Shown piece after piece: positions 1 through 13,247 of a stretch of DNA of 64,000 bases. A model generated the notes under the pieces. The model saw nothing but the letters and a program-made list of their open reading frames with translations, had not been told where the DNA came from and made no database searches. The stretch covers positions 13,210,141 to 13,274,140 of the forward strand of contig OZ036007.1 of assembly GCA_964035015.1 (NCBI GenBank), read 5' to 3'. Every line of letters begins with the position of its first letter. The stretch's first letter is position 1. The translations under genes were made by a program, and so were the position numbers. This DNA comes from Corallium rubrum (lineage: Eukaryota > Cnidaria > Anthozoa > Scleralcyonacea > Coralliidae).

Positions 1-1140
1 TCTGAAATTAACCAGCCAGAAACCACCCAACCAGAAAATAATCAACCAGCAACTAACCAGCCAGCAACTAACCAGCCAACAACTAACCAGCCAACATCTA
101 ACCGGCCAACAAATAACCAGCCAACAAATAACAAGCCAGCAACAGACAAAACTGCCCAATCAGAAACCACCCAAGTATTTCCTACAGAAAGAAAAAACAA
201 GCATCATAACCCAAACAAACATAGATCTGATACAATCATCCTATGCGACTCAAATGGGCGATCACTAGATCTTAACCTGCTATGCCCAGGAGCATCTTAC
301 CGATATATTAGATGTCCTACATTATCGAAAGCCAAGGAAATTCTTGAACATTCTGAATTTCACCAACCAAAAACATTTATTATTCATACTGGCACAAATG
401 ACTTAGAGAAATCATCAAATTCAACATTATCTTCGCTAACATCTGATTTACTCAATACAATAACAGTAAAATTTCCAGGAAGTCGTGTTCTAGTTTCATC
501 TCTTCTTCCAAGAGATGACAACCTACATGCAAGGGTCTTAGAAGTCAACAACCAACTAAAGCAGAAATGCCTATCAATGGCCAATGTTCACTTAATCGAA
601 CACACCAATCTGTTTCAAGCTAGTGCAATCTTGTATGACAAGAAACACTTGAATGAGAAAGGAGTCCGACTCTTTGCCAAGAATCTAAAGAGGGCATTCT
701 TTTACAACACCTCCAGAAGAACATCTAAGACATCAATGAAAGTTGAAGCTCCACACCACCCAAACCATCTTCATACACCAAGTAGAATGGTCTCTCCCAG
801 TATTAATAACCACACATATACTCCCAAACCACCAATTAATCCACATCCATACAGACCCCATACTCCTCCGAGCGTGCCACCATCTCATCATCCCTTAAGA
901 TACCCTTTTCCTGGTATTATTCCCCACCAACATTCTCCTTATCCATTTTATGCCTACCCACCTAACAGCAATACACCAACCTCTACAAAGATACATGTAC
1001 CTTTACCACCATTTGCGCCTAAGAGTCAAGATATTGGTGCCCCATTGCTTGAGAAGAAGATGCAACACAGCAACCGATTTCCTGCTCTGCCACCACACTT
1101 TGTGGAGTTGGTAAACCTCCTACATGGATATATCAGATAA
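1..1140 (+). CDS. LINE ORF1 with SGNH/GDSL esterase-like domain (5' partial)
   Basis: The frame is open from base 1 to the stop at 1140 (379 residues visible). The first 55 residues or so are Asn/Gln/Pro/Thr-rich repeats. An SGNH-hydrolase-like domain follows, with block I LCDSNGRSL, block III HTGTNDL and a block V-like YDKKHLNEKG. The last 140 residues are rich in proline and histidine. In CR1-type LINEs such ORF1 proteins bind the element's RNA and carry an esterase domain of unclear role. The first in-frame ATG visible after the domain (577) is not a believable start; the true start is upstream of the window. A gap of about 300 bp separates it from ORF2. Confidence 0.8.
   Translation, partial: SEINQPETTQPENNQPATNQPATNQPTTNQPTSNRPTNNQPTNNKPATDKTAQSETTQVFPTERKNKHHNPNKHRSDTIILCDSNGRSLDLNLLCPGASYRYIRCPTLSKAKEILEHSEFHQPKTFIIHTGTNDLEKSSNSTLSSLTSDLLNTITVKFPGSRVLVSSLLPRDDNLHARVLEVNNQLKQKCLSMANVHLIEHTNLFQASAILYDKKHLNEKGVRLFAKNLKRAFFYNTSRRTSKTSMKVEAPHHPNHLHTPSRMVSPSINNHTYTPKPPINPHPYRPHTPPSVPPSHHPLRYPFPGIIPHQHSPYPFYAYPPNSNTPTSTKIHVPLPPFAPKSQDIGAPLLEKKMQHSNRFPALPPHFVELVNLLHGYIR
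40..142 (+). repeat. 12-bp tandem repeat inside ORF1
   Basis: About seven imperfect copies of an AACCAGCCAACA unit encode a TNQP repeat in the N-terminal part of LINE ORF1. Confidence 0.75.
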
Positions 1141-1443
1141 ATATGTGAGTGAACTTACAGCAATTATATAGTCTTAAATACTCTCTAGTTACTACCATAA
1201 GACAATATTATATTAATTAATATCTTTTTATTTATAGTGAAATAGGTTTTACAGTATTTATTTAATAGTCATTATAGCAATAGTACAGTTAAAATTACTG
1301 TACTACAGATATTGGTTTATTTTATTGCATTAGGCCTATTTTAATGAATAGCAATAGTGCCTACTGTATCATTTAACTATCTATCGTACTTACCAAAAGT
1401 CAATCGGTCACTCTCGGAATAATTCATTTACTATAACCTCAAA

Positions 1444-3040
1444 ATGAATAAGCATTCAGAAATTTCTATTAGTGCCTGGAACATAAATGGCTTGAGTCAT
1501 AAAACAATGGGTGATAAACTGACAAATCAGGATTTTGTTAATAGTGTAAAACACAATGACTTTATACTCTTAACTGAAACCTGGTCGGATACAGCTACTG
1601 CTATTCCTGGTTTCAAGGCAGTCTCCACATGCACAGCAACTCCAAAATCAAAATCAAGTTGCCGTAAATCTGGTGGTATCACTTTATTATATAAAATTGA
1701 ATATGAGAATGTGGTCACAATTGTAAAGCAAACAAAAAACTATTTGTGGTGTAAGATCAGTAAAACCATTACTAGTTCTAATAATGATCTATATTTATGT
1801 GGAGTATACATTCCACCTGAAAACTCACATTACTTTGATTGTGAGATATTTGATAATCTAGAAAATGACATTATATATTTCTCCACAAAAGGTAATATAA
1901 TGATACTTGGAGACTTTAATGCTAGAACTAGCAAATGCGTAGAGAAGGAAACAATTTCATCAATGATATAACAATATCATCTTTTAATCCCCCAGAGCGT
2001 CAAAGCTTTGATAGTACAATCAATAGCCATGGAAAACGTCTCCTTGAACTTTGCAAGAGCTGCAATTTTAGTTAAATGGTAGGACCAAAGGAGACTCACT
2101 TGGTAAACCTACATTCCATGGAAAAAATGGAACAAGTGTAGTTGACTACATAATCTGTGACCAAGAACTATTTCAAACCATTAATAATTTTATTGTTAAA
2201 GCCCCAACTTACTTATCTGATCATAGCCAAATAGTCACATGGGTAAAGAATAATTATTTGCACAACCCCAGTACATATAATGAAAGTGACAGGATACAAA
2301 ATTTCTCAGAAAAACTACCTCTACAATTCATTTGGGAAGATAGTCCAGCTGAATCTTTCTTAGAAAATTTAAAATCTCCTCACACCCAAAACAACCTTAC
2401 AACATTCATTAATTCTGAATTCCCTCAATCAAAGGATGGAGTTGATGAATGTGCCTCTCAATTTCAAAACATTATTCTTGATAATGTAAAAAAGTCATTC
2501 AAAATTAAAAAAATGAAACACCGACAGAAAATCACAAATGTTATGAATAAAAAATGGTTTGATAGAGAATGTAGACTAAAAAGACACAGTGTTAGGAAAT
2601 TGGCAAACCAAAAACACAGGAATCCCCTAAACAATGAGTTGAGAAATGCCTATCACACCGTCCTAAAAGATTATAAAAGTTTGCTAAAACAACAGAAAGA
2701 AACTTTTTCTAAAAAAAATCTAGAAGAACTAGAAAATGCCGCTGAAAATGAACCCAACTTGTTTTGGAAAAAGCTTAAAAACATGAGTGATAATCTAACT
2801 GATAATCCAACTGAATCAACCCCAATATCTGATCAAAACCGGTATTCCCATTTTGAATCATTACATTCCAAACACAATCTTGGCAATGAACAACAACATC
2901 TGGTTGATGTCCTTAAAGATGCAGAATCTACCAAAGATCAACACAATAATTTAGATGAACTGATTACAAATGATGATATTCTAAAGGCAGCACTAAAACT
3001 AAAAAATAAGAAATCTGCATACATGGATAGAATAAACTAG
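1444..3040 (+). pseudogene. LINE ORF2, endonuclease and linker part, broken
   Basis: ORF2 starts at the ATG at 1444. An AP-like endonuclease is visible: SAWNINGL, LLTETWS, GVYIPPEN and LGDFNAR. The frame breaks near 1930-1970 and homology continues in other frames (VVDYIICDQEL and YLSDHSQIV, the last being the SDH block) before an open stretch from 2258 to 3040. That stretch is the Lys-rich linker leading to the reverse transcriptase (LKNKKSAYMDRIN). At 3051 the reading is cut by an inserted TIR element. At least two indels show this copy is dead. Confidence 0.8.
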
Positions 3041-3050
3041 AACCCAAGGA

Positions 3051-4902
3051 TAGTGCAAAGTTTCGTAGATTTTGATAAGTATTTGTTAGATTTTGATAGA
3101 GTTCACAATTGCTCACCGTTGTGATAGACCCGTGAACTTTTGGGTCTGTGTCGGTGCACGTTGACACTTCGTCACCTTTCGCATCTGAAATGCTAACGTG
3201 GCGACTGAACGTTGTGGCAATGTTCGTTGACATCTGATCGCCTTTTGCACCTGAAGTGCTAACGTGACAACTGAACTTTGTGTCGATGACACATTGGCCA
3301 TCTACTCGCATTTCGCTACCAACTGAAGCTTCCTGGCGAGTCGCAGGATTGTAAAGAGTCGCAGGAATAATGCAGGATTGTAAAAAGTCGCATAGAACAC
3401 AAACATAACTTCACTTCTCGAATACCTCGTCGAAAAGAAAGAAAACGTGCAAAACAACAGCATATCATGTGACCAAAAAACTCATTTCCGTATTTAGACA
3501 GCCAATCACATCAAAGGACGTTCCCGTTGCTAGGCGTCATATGCCTCACATGATTTCATCTCTCATTACCGGTCGTATCAATGACACGTAAACAACTCAT
3601 TTGACCTTCGACTATTCTGTTATTATAAAATATCTGTTTTTGTTTAAATCTATCACGCGAATTGATAAAGGATTCAAAGTCTGGTACTCGGCTGGCGGCT
3701 GCTTTACTAGAGCTGACTTTCACTGAGCCCGAGGTATCTTGACATAAAAACAAAAGAAGGCGAGTCGGCTATATGTTAAAGTCGACTGCGAATTGAAATT
3801 TCATAAAAAAATACGCCGTCTGTAACCAGCCGTTAAATGTCGTATGATATTTATACTATAAAAGTACAGCGATGATGCAATTATGCAAACAGCCGACTTC
3901 TCAAGCGGTGATTTAATACACATTACTTTTATATGTCGGCAAAGAAAAACTAACTACGGCAGTCTTGAGAATCGACACAAAATAAACTGGACTACGAATC
4001 TATGATACAGCGTATCTGCGTTATGGGAAACACGTCGTTTGTGACTTGTAATTTTGTCTGAGGCAATTGTCGTAGGCCTTAATAGTATGAAAATATAGTT
4101 GTGTATATAAAGTATTTGGAAATCACCAAACCGTGAAGAGGCGAAAAAAAGATGAATTGTGTTAAACACGGCAGCACAAGCGAACCAAAACAAAAGACGA
4201 TGATTGTACTGAGTTTATCGTCTAAGAAAGTTTATGCACTCAGCGCCCTTCGTTCATCATACCTGAGCGGCTAATATCATACCACCCTTAGGAAAATCTC
4301 TAGTTTGACTCTATAAATTTCAAAATTAGCAGTTGGGCGGCTGGGCGCGATTCGTCAACAGTGAAATATAAACTAATAAAAACTGCTGAACATACGCTTA
4401 CCTCGAAATACATGTGACAATATAATCCTTTCGCTCAGACCATATTTAATTAGACCACATAGTCCTTATTTTGACAAGAAAATTCATCGCCTCCTCTCTA
4501 TTAATCGCTTGTCGGTCGCACCTTCTTGTGTCCCCGCCATTATATGGTATTCACTTTTGTAAAATTTAGTTTCGCGCGTGCGCAGTAAGATTTCTACATA
4601 AACCGGGGGGAAAACACCCAGAGGAAAACATTATATTCTGATTTTAGACTCGACATACTTCAAGATTAAAATGTAATATTTGACTTAAGTCTTTCAAGAG
4701 ATATCCACAGATACTTTACTGAATTGTCTTAGTTATCAGTGAAACTCTTTAAAGTACCTATTGACAACGATATTATTCATCCAAGCACGACAACTTATAT
4801 GTCGCTAAACTTGGCACACCCCCCGGAAAAGTTTACACTATGTATCGTGTGAATTTTCGCCACCATCACAATACTGCAAAGTTTCTGCGAAACTTTGCAC
4901 TA
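3051..4902. mobile_element. Non-autonomous TIR DNA transposon, 1.85 kb, inserted in the LINE
   Basis: The termini form an inverted repeat: TAGTGCAAAGTTTCG at 3051 and its complement ending at 4902 (18 of 19 bases match). If the outer TA is the target duplication, the element is 3053-4900, which would fit a Tc1/mariner-like insertion, but this is not certain. LINE ORF2 reading resumes just to the right (NEMIKYS). About 16 bases of uncertain origin lie between the left LINE edge and the TIR. The interior has no convincing transposase. At 3130-3300 there are two imperfect copies of a unit of about 63 bp. Confidence 0.7.
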
Positions 4903-5108
4903 AAAATGAAATGATTAAATATAGTGTTAATATTCTCCTTAAAGGATATCGTAAACTTTTCAACCTTATTCTACAGAGTGGAAATTTCCTGACCTCTGGT
5001 GTGAGGGTCTAATCACGCCAATTTTTAAATCAGGGGACAAGTGTGATCCCAATAATTACAGAGGAATTTGTGTGACTAGTTGCCTTGGAAAATTTTTCTG
5101 CTTGATTC
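4903..5108 (+). pseudogene. LINE ORF2 fragment between two insertions
   Basis: This short piece encodes the start of the reverse transcriptase: NEMIKYS, then SGNFPDLW, LITPIFKSGD and NNYRGICVTS. It joins the linker seen before 3050 to the RT continuing after 8282, so it was a single ORF before the insertions. Confidence 0.8.
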
Positions 5109-8100
5109 CAGAGGTGGTTGGACAAGTACCACGTGAATATCTCGACCAATGAAATGGCTTATTTTCTCATCGTTTGATCGGCTGAAAATTTTGCATTGGA
5201 CTTAGAATACCGAATATTACGCTATTGTCATTCATTTTTTTCTTTAAAAAAGCAGCGATATCGTTTGATATATTGTTGGACTATCCATATCTGCAAGGTA
5301 AATGTAAGGTGGATTTTGCAAGGTAAATGTATTTTTCTACTTTATTTTGATGGTTTATGTAGGTCGTGTCGCGCTAAGCGAAGACCCCACTTCCGGTTTT
5401 TCAACAATCTTCAAAGCAAAAAATCTCGAATTCCCATGGTTCGAATTCTCTAATTTTTCCGTAATAAGTTGAAGAAATGTCTAATCTTGGATGCTATGGA
5501 GGCGATCCCCAGCGATCCCCGCACCGTTTTCGAGATATTCGCCGTTGAACCGACCATGGTATTTCGGCTTTCGCTAAGATGGCGCTTAATGAATTTAAGA
5601 GAGCCTTTCGCCACTAAAGTTTGTTTTCTCAAGAATTTTGGAAGTTTCCTAATATTTAGAGCATTAATCCTTTGAGTAAGTGTAGAATGAGTGGTGGACA
5701 ATTATTAAAGAGTAAAATTTGATATTTGTCTGTTTTTATGGTCCAAAACGCTTGCCCTCGCTGTACATATCACTAGGCCTACATACATTTGTAATTATTA
5801 CAGAATGTACTGAACTTTCTTAAAGATCTGCTATATCTGTATACAGAACTGATACGTATAGCTATTTTTCATTTATTAAATAACATTGTGTTCCATGACA
5901 GCAGTATTATTAAAAATGTATGTGTGGATTATTTGTAGTTTATTGTTAGTCATTGTTGTTGTGAATATAAATACATGTATATTGTAGTTGTAGTATTTTT
6001 TGCTTAGTATTGCTAATTTGTTATAATTTGTTGTTCGTATTATTTTTCAGTATACAAATATATATATTATTCCTTTTGCCAGTGGTCCCATTTCAACTGA
6101 GTCAGTGATATGAGAAGCAACCTGATGGGTGGGGGAAGTGTACACTTTCAAAAGTCCCTTGAGGCACATGTCTTCTGATGAAGAGCTTTTTTGTTGCAAA
6201 AGGGGCTCTAACCAAGTGGGGGTGTTGTGTTGGGTGTTGGGTGTTGGCATGTGCCCCTGTGTCCACCCATGAAATGAATACAATAGTTAGGCATTGGCTG
6301 TACCATAGTCCCTAGAATTATATTGTCTGGAAACACGGTGAACATCAAAGCGGTTAACAATGAGATACAATTTAGGTTGAGGGTGGCAAATAAGGTGCAC
6401 AATCTTTTGTTTTACATTCATTAATATTTATAAAGCAACGCTGCTATTGGTTGATTGCTTCATTATACCAAAAATACAATGTGTTCAGCAAGCGTTAAGG
6501 TGAAATAAGGTGCACAAACGTGAACAAAAACCTAGAACAAAGACTTCGGCCGCGTTTCCAGACAATTTATTTCTAGGAACTATGGCTGTACACTACAGTC
6601 GACTCTTAAGACATGAAAGGGTTAATAATTCCATCTCACATCCCATTTTTTACAGGAAGTGAAGATATACAGTACAGATGTCAGTGTTGGAATAACTTAC
6701 TTTGGTGGTGTTCAGACTGAGTGCCCAGGCACAAGCACCAGTCTGAACAGGATTTTTACAATGATAAATTGATGGATTCTCTTTTACTAAATAACATTAA
6801 AATAATGTAGTTTGAAGTTTTGCATATGTTGTCATGTTATATAACTACATAAGGCAATGCATAATAATTGTGGACATAACTAATAAAATTTTACAGAAGT
6901 ATTATCTCGCATATTATTGAACAATCCAAATGCTGGGTCTCAAAGCCTAATTAAATGCCTGGATATTATTTTTGCCTTTGAGTGCTACGGCATGTACATA
7001 CTAATAAACAGTGAACTATGTCTCTAAAACAGACACCCTTGGACTGGACTTTGTCTGTCTTATAATAGTTCATTCACATGTCTATATACCTTAATACAGT
7101 AATTTTTCTGATGTCCTCTCTAAATGTGCCAAAGTTGACGTTTTCTTGGCAGATGGGGGTGGGGGTGGGGTGCATCACTGAAAAATGTTGGACCAATGTT
7201 AAATGTTGACAATGCCCCTGATTGAATACCTGTATCAGTATCAATACAGTAGTGCTTTAGAAGTAACCAAGATCAATATTGAGATAAAATATTTTAATTT
7301 TATTCAAGTTCCTTATTTACATGTATGTTGAGGATACAGGAAAAACACTTTATTTGATAAAATAGAAATATTTGAACATTTGACCAGTTATATACCAAAT
7401 TTATCAATAGATTTTGGAGGAAATCCAATAAATTATCTCGATTTTGAATTCACCTTATAATACAAAGAAAAATACAAGATTGTTATTGAATAATAAATTT
7501 TAAGCTAGCTTTATTCACAATTTTATAAAATTTGGGATACAAGTACAGTAAATATAAAGGTAACGAGTGTTTTATTAAAAAATTGAACATTCTCCCCGCA
7601 CCTATCCCCCCCAACCCCCCCCCCCCCCCCCCCCCGCCGGATGATAGTTGTATCTGGTTGAACAAGATAATTGCTACACACAACAATTAGAAGTTTACAG
7701 TAATATTGCAGAATGCAAAACATTAAACCATGGAAAATGCATCCATCATAAGGTTAGAATGGGAAGAATTTGAGAGGGAAATCATTAACCACTAACAACA
7801 AATAATGTTGATTTCTCACCTCAAGTTTTTCTCAGCTCCAGTGAGTCGGTATTAACGAATCACACGTTGCACAGCACAACCAAATCCTTCTTTGTTGTAA
7901 ATATCTAATTTGTTTCTGATTTGTTCCATTATTTGTAACATAAAATGCGTCGAATTCAGTGGTCGAATCCGAATGAACTTGAGCTATCTTGAATGCCCAT
8001 CCGCCATAACGCCATTCTCACGAAATACGCCAAATAAAGCACAATCTGATCATATTAATTGTCTATGATAACCACGAATTGTTCTCGTATTTTGCTGACC

Positions 8101-8273
8101 ATCAGATTTATCAATTCTGGATCAACTGTGACGAGTTTTCAAACGTTTTTGCGCATCTAGTCCACCGGGCAGAGTTCATTCCTCGTCTGAGGTCAGAGGT
8201 AGAGTGAGACGCCCACGCAAAAATGAAAGCCAGCTGACCATGATGCTTTGCGCGGCTTGTCCAACCTCCTCTG
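5109..8273. mobile_element. hAT-like non-autonomous transposon, 3.17 kb, inserted in the LINE
   Basis: The left end CAGAGGTGGTTGGACAAG matches the complement of the right end at 17 of 18 positions. It is flanked by gcttgattc at 5100-5108 and 8274-8282. An 8-bp duplication plus one chance base, with CAG at the tip, fits hAT. No transposase-like reading frame is seen in the interior, which is AT-rich non-coding DNA with a C-tract at about 7614-7635 and a nested smaller MITE. LINE RT homology runs straight across the empty site, so the boundary is well supported. Confidence 0.85.
6299..6591. mobile_element. Small MITE nested in the hAT-like element
   Basis: GTACCATAGTCCCTAG near 6299 and the inverted CTAGGAACTATGGCTGTAC near 6591 close an inverted repeat of about 38 bp that includes TGTCTGGAAAC. 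A related segment, with tgaacaaaaac and cttcattata motifs, occurs near 25300-25440, so the family is repeated in the window. Confidence 0.55.
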
Positions 8274-8282
8274 GCTTGATTC

Positions 8283-8885
8283 TTAACGAACGTCTAACAA
8301 AATTCTCACTAGATAACAATCTCATCCACCCCTCACAAATTGGTTTCCTATCTGGACATAGAACGGCTGATCACATATTTACTATGAAAACCTTGATTGA
8401 CAAGCATGTTAACCAAAACAAAAATGGTAAAGTCTATGCATGCTTTGTTGATCTAAAAAAAGCATTTGACTCAGTTTGGCATGATGGACTTTTTTTAAAT
8501 TACTTAAAGCCAAAATAGGTGGAAATTTCTATAGCTTGATAAAAAGTCTTTACTCTAATTCAAAATGTGCAGTGAGACAAGGCAAAACCAGAACCCCTTT
8601 TTTCACAAATTCCAAGGGAGTCAGACAAGGTTGTATTCTTAGTCCACTGTTGTTCAACATTTACATCAATGAAGTGGCCACACTCTTTGACAATACATCC
8701 TCTGATCCTTTCATACTTCCAAATGGAACAAAACTAAACTGTCTAATGTATGCAGATGATCTTGTTATATTATCTCGTTCTAAATTTGGCCTTCAAAAAT
8801 GCTTAGACCAACTTCATAATTGGTGCAGCAAATGGATGATGAAAATTAACTTAAAAAAGACAAAAATTATGATTTTCCAGAAAGG
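8283..8885 (+). pseudogene. LINE reverse transcriptase core, frameshifted
   Basis: RT blocks are seen in order: PSQIGFLSGHRT, FVDLKKAFDSVWHDGL, KGVRQGCILSPLLF and the catalytic box LMYADDLVIL at about 8743. A frameshift lies at the T-run near 8490 (reading moves from 8204-8518 to 8536 onward). The piece ends at IMIFQKG, where the IS3EU-like element starts at 8886. The continuation is at 13648. Confidence 0.85.
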
Positions 8886-9283
8886 TATGAGGGGTGATTT
8901 GGGCCATAATTCAACACGTATATTATGCCATGATACATTGTATTTTGATATTCTGTCTCGTATTTCATTATGCTTAGATGACATTATGCTATTGAAACAG
9001 GTATTTCATTATTCGATTTCGCATTTCATTATTCGATTTCGCATTTCATTATTCGATTTCGCATTTCATTATTCGATTTCGCATTTCATTATGCTGGCGT
9101 AACATTATGCATGACGCTCAGTTGACGAATTTTGGTACTGTCACGTGAGAAATGTTATCATATTAGAAAAAACAAGATGGCGGATACCGAAGGACGCCAA
9201 TTTGTAAGAGACCGTATTAGGAACTGTATTTTGAACATTTTACGGCAAATGGAAACAGGAGGTAATGAAGGGGAACGTCTTGG
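8886..9283 (+). repeat. Left terminal inverted repeat
   Basis: It matches the complement of 13248-13647. It contains about four tandem copies of a 20-bp unit (ATTTCATTATTCGATTTCGC) at 9001-9090, where the right copy has about three. It runs past the gene's start codon, so the first ~35 codons of the integrase are part of the repeat. Confidence 0.9.
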
Positions 9284-11873
9284 CAATGTCCATTTCAGAC
9301 TGGAATGGCTGTCAAGTATTGTCACTAGATACTATCAAACCAATCTAATTGAGCGCGAGATTGTTGATTTTCTTCACTTCGCTCTCAGAAGTTTAACTGA
9401 AGTATGCGATGCAGCGGATATAAACGACGTCGAGGCCGAAGCAATTTTCACGGGTAATCGTGGACGACCTAGCTATAACATTCCTTACGAACAGTTGAAT
9501 TTCCTAGTTGAAAGGCGATTTAGTAAAAAACAAATGGCAGCTATACTTGGTGTAAGTGAACGCACCATACAACGACGACTACAGCACTTCGGTTTGTCGG
9601 TCAGAGGAACATATTCAAATCTAACAGACCAAGAGCTGGACTTGACAGTTCAGGAGATATTGAGAGTCTATCCTAATACTGGCAATAGAAGAATGTCAGG
9701 TTATCTGGCTGCTCGTGGTGTCAGAATTCAACAACGCAAACTCAGGGAGTCAATGCGTCGCGTAGATCCAGAAGGAACGCTCCTACGAGCGCTAGAATTA
9801 AACGTAATTAACCGTAGACGTTATTCAGTACCATCTCCTTTGGCACTCTGGCACATTGATGGTAACCACAAATTAATCAGGTAAATGTTGTTCTGACACA
9901 CCGCTGTGAGCTGCTCTAGCTTGAAGCTTCGGCTGCAAGCTTGACATTTTAATGTTTTTATTAATTTATATTGCAACCCAGGCTGTGCCATAGGAACATT
10001 GTCGGAGGTGGGAGCCAACTCTCACAAGGCACTACCATCATTGGTTGGCGCGGAGCAAGAAAATGTTGAAAGCTATCACCCCTCCTCACAAACAGCCGGG
10101 AAATGTTTCGGAAACGCTAGATCAAGGAGCAAGTCACTGATTTAAATCACATTTTTCAGAAAATCACAACAAAATAAATAATTCTGATGATGTTTTATCT
10201 TGTCTACTTTTTTAGTGATTTGCCCCTCGTACTAGAGGCAGTCTCAAAATTTATAGTCTGAGCAGCCTACCCTCAAACATTTAAATCCTAACCCTTTATC
10301 CTAACCAGAATTTGCTTTAAAAAGAATAAAAAAGAAATAAGCTATAATTAACCCATAAAAATGCCATATTATTTAGGTGGAGGTTTGTGATTCACGGCGG
10401 AATTGACGGTTTCTCTCGTATGATAGTTTTTCTTGCTTGTTCTACAAACAATAAGGCTACCACTGTGCTAAGGAGCTTTGAGCGTGCTGTCGATGAATTT
10501 GGTTTGCCATCGCGTGTCCGGACAGACAAAGGAGGTGAAAATGTCGACGTTGCATGGTATATGTTGACCCATCCTCTACGTGGACCAAATAGAGGCAGTC
10601 ACATCACAGGACGGAGTGTCCACAACCAACGAATTGAGAGGTTGTGGAGAGATGTGTTTTATGGATGCACCAGCATGTTTTACCATCTTTTTAATTACAT
10701 GGAAGAGTCTGGTATTTTGGATGCCTCCAATGATTGTCACCTGGCAGCCCTCTATTTTGTTTACAAGAAGAGAATCAACCAAAGTTTGGAAACATTTAAA
10801 GCTGGATATAACCGAGCACCAATCAGCACAGAGAGAAACCAGAGTCCAGAACAGCTATGGATAAATGGCATGTTAAGAATCAGGAATTCAGGTCGTACAG
10901 TTGCAAGAGAGTTTAACAATGAGGTAAATAACATTTTCACAACCTCTCAAGAACGGTACAATTGGTACATACTATATATTATGATGTAGTGTTGTTTCTC
11001 ACTCTTACTGTGTCATTGGTTTAGCCATAAATGTATAAAGATGTTTAATTTCATCCTGCCATTTGTTAAAGGTAGACTGCTTTGAAATAATTGTTCATTC
11101 TTTTTTTCGTTTATAATTCTGTAGAAACCCACATATAAGGACCTAGATTTTTTCAAGTTAGCCTACAAAGGTTCCTATTTGAATGGTATTTACTGTGAAA
11201 TTAGGCTATTTGGTTCTTTATTTAGGTTTTCTATTAGCTGGGTTCTTATTTTCAGCTGAAGAAAAATGTCCCATGCTATAGTATTGTATCTGAGTGACTT
11301 TCTATCCCCAATCACTGGCTTACATACAGTACATAACATATCCCACATTTATATCTAAGTGTCTAAACATAACGATCACCTTTCCATATATTATGCAACT
11401 CACAACTGTCCGTATATTAAAATAGATCTGTCTGTTATATTAACAATAGAGGGCAGGCACTTATGTCAAGCCTTTAGCGAGCAAAAACAAAAATGTGCTT
11501 GCTACAACCTGCACCACCCACTATCACCCTAATTTCATTGGGATCTGAGCAGTGTGTGAGAAAATATTTTCCGCTTTTCTTGTTCCTCAGCCGGCAGAAA
11601 TAATACAAACGTTGTATTTTATTATTTCACATGTAGATCAATCCAGAGATCTTTGGAGTAGATATGGAAGAGCCTATGCCACAAGATCTGGAAAATGAAT
11701 CATCTAATCATGTGGAAGTTCCTGAAACACTGCAGCCTCTAGACGAAAATGCATGGTTGGAGCTTGAGCAGACAATTGATCCCCACCGCCCTTCAGCATA
11801 TCATGGTGTGGATATTTACTGCGAGGCTCTTCAGTTCATGGCAGAGAGGATGCCAGCCCCTACTGTTAATTAA
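9177..11873 (+). CDS. HTH + DDE integrase (rve-type) transposase, three exons, 495 aa
   Basis: Exons are 9177-9880, 10377-10923 and 11637-11873. The introns have GT..AG ends and keep the frame (phases 2 and 0). The start is the ATG of MADTEGRQF; an upstream in-frame GTG is not needed. Residues 112-140 form a helix-turn-helix ([20 protein letters not shown]). The catalytic core has D228 in [10 protein letters not shown]285 in RTDKGGEN and E322 in [10 protein letters not shown], giving a D-D36-E spacing. The tail contains [14 protein letters not shown]. Proteins of this type occur in many animal genomes as integrase-core genes. Here the gene sits inside TIRs, so it is likely the transposase that moves this element in the nucleus. 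All key residues are present and no stop was found. Confidence 0.85.
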
Positions 11874-12210
11874 GTTCTAAGTACAGCACGTACATTGCAT
11901 TGTCCTATTAATTATCACCTTACAGACAGTCAGTTTCTATTATAGATAATTAATATACAGCGTGATCCAAAATTTAGTGCATGCATACAGTAGTATGTCA
12001 TACGTAATCTTGATTTATTTTATTGCACAGCTGTTTCATGGTAAACCCCATGGGAAATTGTTTTTGAGCGCAACATTTATATCTCCAAATTATGAAAACC
12101 TAACATGAAATTTTTATTATCCTTTTACAATATAAACTCTTGGAAACTTAATGATTAAGTATGCACTTAGCCTAAAGGCCCATTTCCCCTGGACAAGGTA
12201 ATTTCTTTTG

Positions 12211-12593
12211 CAGTGGCGTACCGAGGCCATTCCGAGTGGGGTGGGGGTGGGGGGGGGGGGGTGTACAGCAAAACATTTCACCAACCAAAATGGTGTTGTG
12301 TACGAGGGTGAAACAGAGCATGCTAGGGGGGGTGCGGGGGCATGCTGGCCCCTGAAATTTTTGAATTTTGGGTCTCCAAAACGGCATTTCCTGCATTTTG
12401 GGGGCACTTTCATGCATTATATTAATTCAATATACAAGACTGGATGCCATAAATTCAAAATTTGCTGACCGCTTTGGTTTCAAAAACCGACCACTATCGA
12501 TCTTATATCAATTTACCGACCATTTTCAAAAAAGGGGGGGAGGGGAGGGGTGTCACACCCCCCACACACACCACACCGCTCGGTACGCCCCTG
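12211..12593. mobile_element. hAT MITE, 383 bp, nested in the IS3EU-like element
   Basis: The TIR CAGTGGCGTACCGAG pairs with CTCGGTACGCCCCTG. The perfect 8-bp target duplication ttcttttg is at 12203-12210 and 12594-12601. The interior has G-runs and a GGCATTTCCTGCATTTTG segment that recurs near 32680. There is no coding capacity. Confidence 0.9.
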
Positions 12594-13247
12594 TTCTTTT
12601 GTTTAATTAGGCATTAGTTCTACAGCTTCTACCTGAGAGTGGAAATGGGCCTCTATGCAGGAGGAATATTGGAAGTTTTAAACCACTTATTTTTTTATTG
12701 CCTATCCGAATAGAGCATCAGGGATGGAAAAAATATTTTTCTTTCTGGGACCATAAACCCAAAAGTAAAAATTTCTGCCAGTTCATGTTTTTTTTATCAA
12801 TGGAATTTAGCAATAGTAATGATAAAATATTAAGAACTAGAGTGTCTAGAGTGAGATAAATAGAAGCAGTGGTAGCATTTTACCTCACGCATTAGGGGGT
12901 TTCTCGTTCTGATTTATCTGGCAGTTAAAAGAACTCTGTGTTCTATTGATAAAATGTTAAGTAGTTGCCTGATCCAAAGTAATATTTACTAGAATTTAAT
13001 ACAATCTCATTAGTTATTTGACGTCACAACTCGTGCCTAGAATCTGCTAATACATTATCGGATTTTAACCAAAATTCATCGACTTTTCCCAACTGTGATG
13101 GAAAATATCTTTGAAAAGAGAAGTGCAGATAAAATATTGTTAAAGAACTTACTAACGAATTTGGCATGCTCTATTGAGATAGCTAATAAAAAATAGACAC
13201 TTTAAGCACGATCATTCTTCTACTGTACACCAAAAAAAGACGTTCAC

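Noticed and set aside
2964..3311. Minus-strand frames at the LINE/TIR junction
   Set aside because: They span an insertion boundary and contain no recognisable domain.
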